From Clostridia bacterium (GTDB lineage Bacteria > Bacillota > Clostridia > Christensenellales > UBA1242), in NCBI GenBank assembly GCA_017473285.1, contig JAFULP010000019.1:1-9351 (forward strand): a stretch of DNA of 9,351 nucleotides, written 5' to 3'. The notes beneath the pieces were generated by a model. That model ran no database searches. It was not told the DNA's origin and was given only the letters and a program-made list of their open reading frames with translations. The position numbers and the translations under genes were made by a program. Below are positions 1 to 7,600 of the stretch, one piece after another. Position 1 is the stretch's first letter, and every line of letters begins with the position of its first letter.

Positions 1-1
1 C

Positions 2-1684
2 ATTAAATTAAATGCAAATACAAGCAATGATTTAGGTTCGGGCTTCTTTAAGCAAACCACTAATGCTCGTATTGCTAATATTAATTTTGGTTATGAGTAC
101 ATTGAATTAAATGGCGGAGAATATGTGCATGTAGGTGGTGTATCGGCATATGATTACGCAAGTAGTTTTGAACAAATTGAAGTTAAACAATCAAGTAGTG
201 TTGTAGACGCATCAATTAAGACTATAAACAATGCAAGCGTAGTAAATTTAGGCTCAATTGTTGGTGAAGGATATCGTAGTAAAATACTTTCTTGTTCAAG
301 TGAGTTGCAATACAATGTAAATTGTAATGAGGTAACCACGGCTAATGCTATTGCTAACATCGGTGGATTGGTCGGTATGCTTGACGGCTATTACTATGAT
401 ACGGAAGAACATATTGATAGATACGAAGGCTTGATTGCATCAAGTACATATTCGGGCAAAATCACTGTGACAAGCAATGAAGGCGTATATGTTGGTGGCA
501 TTATTGCAAGTGCTAAATATACACGCATAAGTGATTCAAAGGTGTTTATTGAAAATGAAACTGAAAATGTTGAAATTCAACTTTTAAGCACAAATAATAA
601 CTACATTGGCGGTATTATTGCAACCTCTAATATGTGCTCGGTTAGCGATTGTATTGCCGAAGTTACAGTATGCGATAAGGAAATTAAAGCCGATGTGGAG
701 ACAATTGACGATGTGGACACTGACACAACATATTATGTAGGTGGCATTACTGGTTATCTTGCTAACGAAAGTAAAGTTGACAAAGACATTGAAAATAGTT
801 ATGCGAAACTAACTTATAATTTAATCAAAACAAACAATGCATATATTGGCGGTATTGTTGGTCATATGGCGTCAAACAATAGTGCGGTATTAAACAGATT
901 GGCTAGCGAAATCACTATTAAAGTGGACGACCGTGACGATGATGAGATAGTTGTAGTTGGTGTTGTTGACAATATGGTTGTTGGTGGCATCGTGGGATTG
1001 ACTAGCGGAAATGTGGTAGACGGCAAGGCACTAACAATTAATGACAGTATGGCAATTATGAATTGCAATATCGAATACAACAGCAGTTTGGTTGGTGGCG
1101 GAATTATAGGTAAAGCAACTGGTAGTTATTCAATTAATAATTCTACCGCAATGGGACAACTATTTGCTAATAACGAACTTGGTGTGCAATTGGCAAATCG
1201 TGAAACAAGCACCTTAACCGTTTTAGGTGGATTGGTTGGCTTGGCTGGAGATGTTAACGGTTGTGTTATTGCTGGTGGAGTAGTAGAGCAAGAAATTAAT
1301 AACACTTATTCGGCGCTAACTATTAGTATGGCAGGAATGTATCGAGGCGACACTAAAATAACGGCAAACGAAAACGATGTAAGTAATATATATTCACATG
1401 ATGTAATCGCTAATGCGCTAGTTGGTTACACGGACAGTAGCAATACTATTACAGGTAAAGGCGTAGTATATAGTTCGGACTACAACCTAACATTTGACGA
1501 TAATACAGTGTTTGAAAATCAACCTACAAATGTTACAGCAAATGTATTGATTAACAGCAACACAACATTGCAACCAAATACGGAAGTTGATGCTAATCCA
1601 TTAAACGGCTACATTGGTTCTAAATGGATATGGAAACAAGGATATTTACCAATGCCTAGCGAATTGCAAAATTTGTTAACACTT
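2..1684 (+). repeat. GLUG repeat array 1 (partial at the left edge)
   Basis: About ten repeats begin with GGhhG or a close variant. Their first Gly codons are at 134, 251, 362, 494, 608, 740, 848, 983, 1094 and 1226, and a decayed copy (N-A-L-V-G-Y) lies near 1415. The left edge cuts into the N-terminal cap, where the pattern G-F-F-K...A-R-I-A-N-I matches the usual L-F-G...A-x-I-x-N-L opening. The array closes with S-K-W-I-W-K-Q-G-Y-L-P-M-P (1619-1657), the Trp / G-Y-x-P type cap that normally ends a GLUG domain. Repeat lengths alternate between about 37 and about 44 residues. A strongly acidic loop (D-D-R-D-D-D-E, about 926-946) sits in the seventh repeat. The likely structure is a beta-solenoid segment outside the cell. 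Confidence 0.85.
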
Positions 1685-4600
1685 ATGGGTATAGTTGAAA
1701 CCCAAGTGGATAGCGACGGCAATATTACAGTCAAATTTGTGCAAGGCAATGAAGGCTCGGCTTATAACCCAATCATGTTTAAGGAAGGCGAATTAAATAA
1801 CTATACTTTTGCTAAAGATGATGAATATAAGTACTATTTATTGTCTAGCAGTGAAACTATAGGTAACTCTTTGGGTAGCCTAAACGGCGTTGTGTTGGGC
1901 AACAATAATATAATAAGTACCACAACAACAATATTTGGCGAAATTGCTAAACACTCGGCAATATCTAACCTAACTGTAAATTTAACAGTTCCTTTAACAG
2001 AAAATTCACAATTTACAGTTATCGATGGCGAAGGTAAAGGTGGGGTGGCAAACATTAATAACGGCACAATATTTATGCTTGGTGTACAATATGATAACAA
2101 CTTGAGCGTACCAAATAAATTTGGTGGCATTGTTGGCATCAACAACGGGCTAATATCTAACTGTTACAATATGGGCAATACAAATGTTGCTGATAGCGTT
2201 ACTGATGTTGGTGGTTTGGCTTATCACAGTACAGAAAATGCAAGCATTGAAGATAGTTACTTTACTGGAAGTTTTACTAGCGTTGATGGTGACAACAAAA
2301 CATTGATTGGTGCAGCATTAGCATTTACTAATCAAGGTAATGTGTCTAATTGCTATTCGGCTGGTATGGCTACACACTTTATTGGCGACTTGCAAGAGTC
2401 TTTAGATGTTGCAAGATATGAGAATTTATACTTCGATTATTATGCAAACTATACCACTACCGATGTGTACAAAGATTTAGAGACGTATGGCATTATTGGT
2501 AAATCTACTCGTGAAATGCAAGTAGTGACAATTGAAGATGAATTAAAAACTTCAAACAGTGCATTGCTTTCAGGCTGGAAAGTGTACAGTATGTACAACT
2601 GGGATGATTTGTTAACTGCGGATGCTACAATTAGCACAACATATAACTATGGTTATCCAATCCACAACATTCAACAATTAAAATTGGACGGAACGGTTAA
2701 ACCAATTGAAGTTAGAGTTAAACAAACTGGTAATGGTTCGTTTAATGCATTTATGGATGATTCTGGTAATTACATAATAGATAGCGATTACTTAAACAAA
2801 AATGCTAGAGGAAAGATTGTGTCTACCCTAGATGCAACTAATGGCACAATATATTATGATAGTTTCCCATTCTTAATTAACAACTTAGGCGTGTTACACT
2901 TGGTTAACGAAGTGGATGACACAAGCAACAAGTACTTTGAATTGGAAATTGACATTATATTGCCATTGGATAACACTGTTCAATATAAGGAAAGCGATGA
3001 AAATAATTATCAATTACTTTCAAATTGGTCAGGTATAGGAACGGCATCTCATCCATTTGCGGGAGTATTTACAACTAGCGCAAGCGTGGAAGATGGTAAT
3101 TATACCTTGGATAGAACTTTGTTGGACGAAACGATAGATGAATATGGAATTAACTTTAATAATGATGCAAAAATTATTAAAAACGACGCTCCAAAAACTA
3201 TTGCAAATCTAAACGGTTCAGCACTATTTAACTATGTTGAAAACGGCGCAGTAATTACAAATGTTATTCTAGAAGACAGTCGTGTAAGCACCGCTCCATT
3301 AATTGAAAATGTAGGTACTACTGATGCTGATTACTTAGTAAAGAGCAATTTTGCGCCTGTAGTATTTAATGTTAAGGTTGATGGTAGCGTAACAACAAAT
3401 TCAACGGGAAGCATATCTGGACTTGTAAACAATATTAACTTAACTGATACATTAAATTTACATTCAATAGATACAAGTATTGAAATTGTAACCTTTAATG
3501 AAGGTAACGGCAATCGTTGTTCGACTGCGTCAGGTGTAATTAATACAAACAGCGGAACGGTTAATGTTAAAAACTCATTTAAATCGACAAATGTAACAAT
3601 GACTAATGCAACAATTACAACTGTGGCTGGCTTTATTAATCAAAATTTAGCAAGTGGTGTAATTAATTTAGTTGATGGAATTTCAATAACATTAAATTCT
3701 AAGGAAAACAACGAAAAATCAATTAATGGTTTTGTTGTTGAAAACTTTGGCACAATCCTAACATTAGGTGAAACTTCCAGCGTTAAAGTTGGCGAGATTG
3801 GAAAAACTGCAACATATATTGCGGGCTTGGTTGGCTTGATGCAAAATGGCGTTGTTGGTGGATTTGATGTGACATTTGAAGGTACAGAAGGCGACGAGTA
3901 TCAATCACAAGTGTTTGGTGGTGTTGTGGCGTACTTGTATGGCGGACAAGTTGGTCAGCGTGGACAAGATATTGATGGCAATAATCGTCCAATCAATGTA
4001 ACATTGGCTACTGCCACAACCAATAATTTTGGTGGTGTGGTTGCGCATGTTGCAAAAAGTGCTGAAGATGCTGAAGGGGTTACTGGAAGTATTAGCAATG
4101 TTATAATTAAATCCGTATCTGAGCAAATTGTGGTAAAACAACTTAGCGATAGCGAAGCCAACAGTTACGGCTTGATTATTGGTAGATACGAGCAAGCGTT
4201 GGGTGAAATTAATTATGAACTAAACGACGAAACTATCTTTAAGGTTGACAGCAAAAATGTTGGCGGTATCATTGGTATTGCAACAAACGGAACATTTAAC
4301 TTTGTCAACGAAATGCCAGCAATTATAAATGTATTTGGAACGGGCAATGTTGGTGGATTTATTGGTCAATATGCGGGCGAAACCAGTTTGGTGATGAATG
4401 GAAATACTTGGTTGGTAGACGAGCAAACATCTGCTGGTAACCAAGTTACAGGCTTTGCCAATGTAGGAATATTTATGCCTACCGCTCCTAAGTCGGGCAA
4501 AGTGGCTGCACAAGCATCAAACTTTGGTGGCTTGATAGGCTACTGGAATTCGACGGCTGATTTGAAATGTGAAAACGAGGAAGGCGAACTATTAATAGTT

Positions 4601-7600
4601 AATAACAACCAAGTTTTAACATTTGACAACTTGTCTAGTGACGACCAAAACAAAATAGATTGGTTTAAAAATACCGTAAAAGGAATTAATCAATATGATT
4701 ATATGGTATCTAATATTGGTGGTGTTGTAGGTTATGCAAACGCAAGCATTACTAATGCTAAAAATAATGCAACTGTAGGCTTTGAAATTGAAGATTTGTC
4801 TAACCTAAACGAACACGAAAGCAATAACCCAATAAGTGGAACAAGTTTGACTGAAGGACTAGAAACACCTACAATAATTAACCAATTTATGCAATTTATG
4901 TATATTGGTGGCGTGGCTGGATGTGTTGAAGGTCAAAATATTACAATTACTAATTGTTCTAACACATCTTCAGTGTACGGTATGTATGCTGTTGGTGGCG
5001 TGATTGGTGGAGCGCTTAGTGATATCGCTATAACATTTGATGATATGTATCAAGCAGTTGAAGAAAGCGTAACAATAGCAGGTTTTGCCGATATTGGTGG
5101 AACTATTGGTAAAGCACAAGGATTAACACTAAACACTTCAATCGAAGGTGGTGTGGAAATTATGCTTGACTATGTTGTTGGTATAACAAATGTTGGTGGA
5201 ATTGCAGGCTATGCTACAAATGCAAACATTAGCAATTTAACAATAACTGAAACAACCAACGCTATTGTTGGTAACCTAAATGTAGGTGGTGTTGTGGGTT
5301 ATGCTACATCTGGCGAAATTATCAACACAACCGTTAAAGATGTAAAAGTATATGGAACAGCATTTGACTATAAATATGAAGTTTGGAACACTGAAGAGGG
5401 CAAAAACAAACTTACCCCATTCTACTATCTTCCAACCAATATTGGTGGCATAGCAGGATATATTGGTGGCGAAAGTAAATTTTCTAAGGTTACAGCCAAT
5501 GCCGATGTGATGACGGATGAAAAATTTTTAATAGACGGCGACGGAAATGAAACTGTTGTAAACATTGCATCTAATTATATAGGTAGTATTGCAGATATAA
5601 GCAACAAGAAAACTATAAGTGTTGAAATGGGCAAACAGTTTGTGTCATACTTGGAAAGCTATTATGGCACTGCGTCAGTCAAGGGTGAAAGTGTTGACGG
5701 CGGTATTGGTGGATTTGCTGGACGACTTAACAGTCCAAACTTTATGACAGTTGACGAAGATGGGGCTTCAGCAAGCGCATATAGCGAATGTCAAGTTCTA
5801 GGTTCGGTTTATGCTCCGCTTGGCATAAATGTAGGTGGTGTGATAGGATATCTAAACCACGACCAAGCAATTGAATTGCCAATATTGCCACAATCGCAAG
5901 ACACTAATGGCGACAATGTGATTGACGACACTGACGAAGCATTTAATGTTGCTGGTAAATTGTATGTTGGCGGATATATTGGTAAAAATAATGGATTCAC
6001 TTCAGCAACTACTGAATTCTTTAAGTTAAATCCTACTGGATATGTGAATGTTCAACAGTATGTAGATAATGACGAAAATCAAGTGCTTTCAGGTAACTAT
6101 ATTGGTGGTATTATTGGCTACAGCACAGGCGAAGTAAACAATATTAAGTTGGTTTACAATGCGGATACAAACCCTAAAGCGAAAATAAAAGTATTTAACA
6201 GTAATTCAGGCTTTATAGATTCAAGTTATGTTGGTGCGTTGGTTGGTAGAATAGACACTAATATGTATGGTTGTGAAATCTCAGCCGAATTCTGCGATGC
6301 GGAAAATGGATATTATGAATATGATACAGTTGCTGGCATTATTCAATCACCAAAAGTGTACAACTATGGTGGCTTGGTTGGTGTTGTAGATGTTCCAACT
6401 GATAGCAAGGGTAGTAATGGAATTAATATTTTAGGTAAACATTATTATCCATTTACAGTTGAAATGGTTCAAAACCGTGACTACTTGCAAGGTCAAACTC
6501 AATATGATTATACTGATGACACTCTTACAGCCATAGCGCACTATATTAATATGAGTGATATCAATGTGTCAGCATCGGCATTGAAATCATTGTTTGATGG
6601 CAAAGAAGATAGCCTTGCCAGAGACGACCACAATCCAACAAATACCTTAGCAAATGGTTGGGCTAAGGAATACACAATGTTTAGGATGATGGCTCGTGTA
6701 ATTGAGCAACCTGACGAACCTACTGGCGACTCAGTTCAAGTTATTTACAGTGCAAACTATATTACTGAAGTTGAATGTACTTATAAAGATTACAGCGAAG
6801 ATATTATTTACACAATTTATCAACCATTAGGTCAAGTTGCTCAACTATATTGTAAATATGGTATTGCAAGAGAAAGTGTTGATTTTAAACCAAATAATGA
6901 TGAAGGGACGGTTGCATATGAGAAGGATTATATGGTAACACTTGAAGGTGACAGAAGTGCGTGGACGTGGAAGAATGAAGCAGGTGATACTGATAGACAT
7001 GCTTTCTGGACTAATGTTAAAGACTTGACTGGGCTTGGTGTGACGGGTAGTCAAATTACTGATGGAATGAAAACACAAGTCGAGACCTTGGCAACAACTC
7101 ACCAACGAACACTGGGCAGTTCATATTATGTAAATGACAATTATTTGAGTAAAGATAAAACTTATTTTGAGTTTATATTAGTATTTGGATTTATAAAAAA
7201 TGCAGATGGTGACGCAGAAGAAGATATTTCACTATACTCAAAATCAGGCTCATTATTTGAAGTGACTGGAACAGTATCTAATATTGCAATTGAAGGAGTT
7301 AAAGAAAGGCAAGAAGCGTGGAAAGGCTGGAGAATTATTGCGGGAGTGGGCGTGGTACTACTTGCCCTGATGGCATTCTCTCCACTGGGCGGTATTGTTA
7401 TTGGCGCAATCAGCAAGGTGCTGTTTGCTCTAAAAATTTATGCTTCTGCTTCAACGATAATAGGGGCAGTGGGCGCATTCCTCATTACTGTATCTGGCAC
7501 AGCGATGATACAAAGTTTAGATACATCTTACACAACAGTACTAAATTCATATCTAGGAATTCAAGATAAATCGATGGGATATTTATATTCTGCCTATGGT

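Noticed and set aside
125..127. GTG with a GGAG-like sequence five bases upstream, as a possible gene start
   Set aside because: The frame is open upstream to the window edge, and the 41 preceding codons continue the GLUG cap pattern. The purine-rich stretch is simply Gly-Gly-Glu codons.
154..360. Antisense open frame with a hydrophobic N-terminus resembling a small membrane protein
   Set aside because: Reverse complement of Asn/Ala/Ile-rich repeat codons gives apparent hydrophobicity by chance; it lies fully inside the conserved GLUG array.
3783..4513. Cluster of antisense open frames of 68-97 codons
   Set aside because: They overlap one another in different frames and mirror the Gly/Val-rich repeat codons of the main gene; no start signals or known domains were seen.
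7190..7202. Short A-run (ataaaaaatg) as a phase-variation tract
   Set aside because: Only six consecutive A residues, which is expected by chance in AT-rich DNA and too short for a convincing slippage switch.
7318..7569. Overlapping + strand open frame of 83 codons
   Set aside because: It lies in another frame across the hydrophobic hairpin, has no plausible ribosome site and shows no recognisable protein features.
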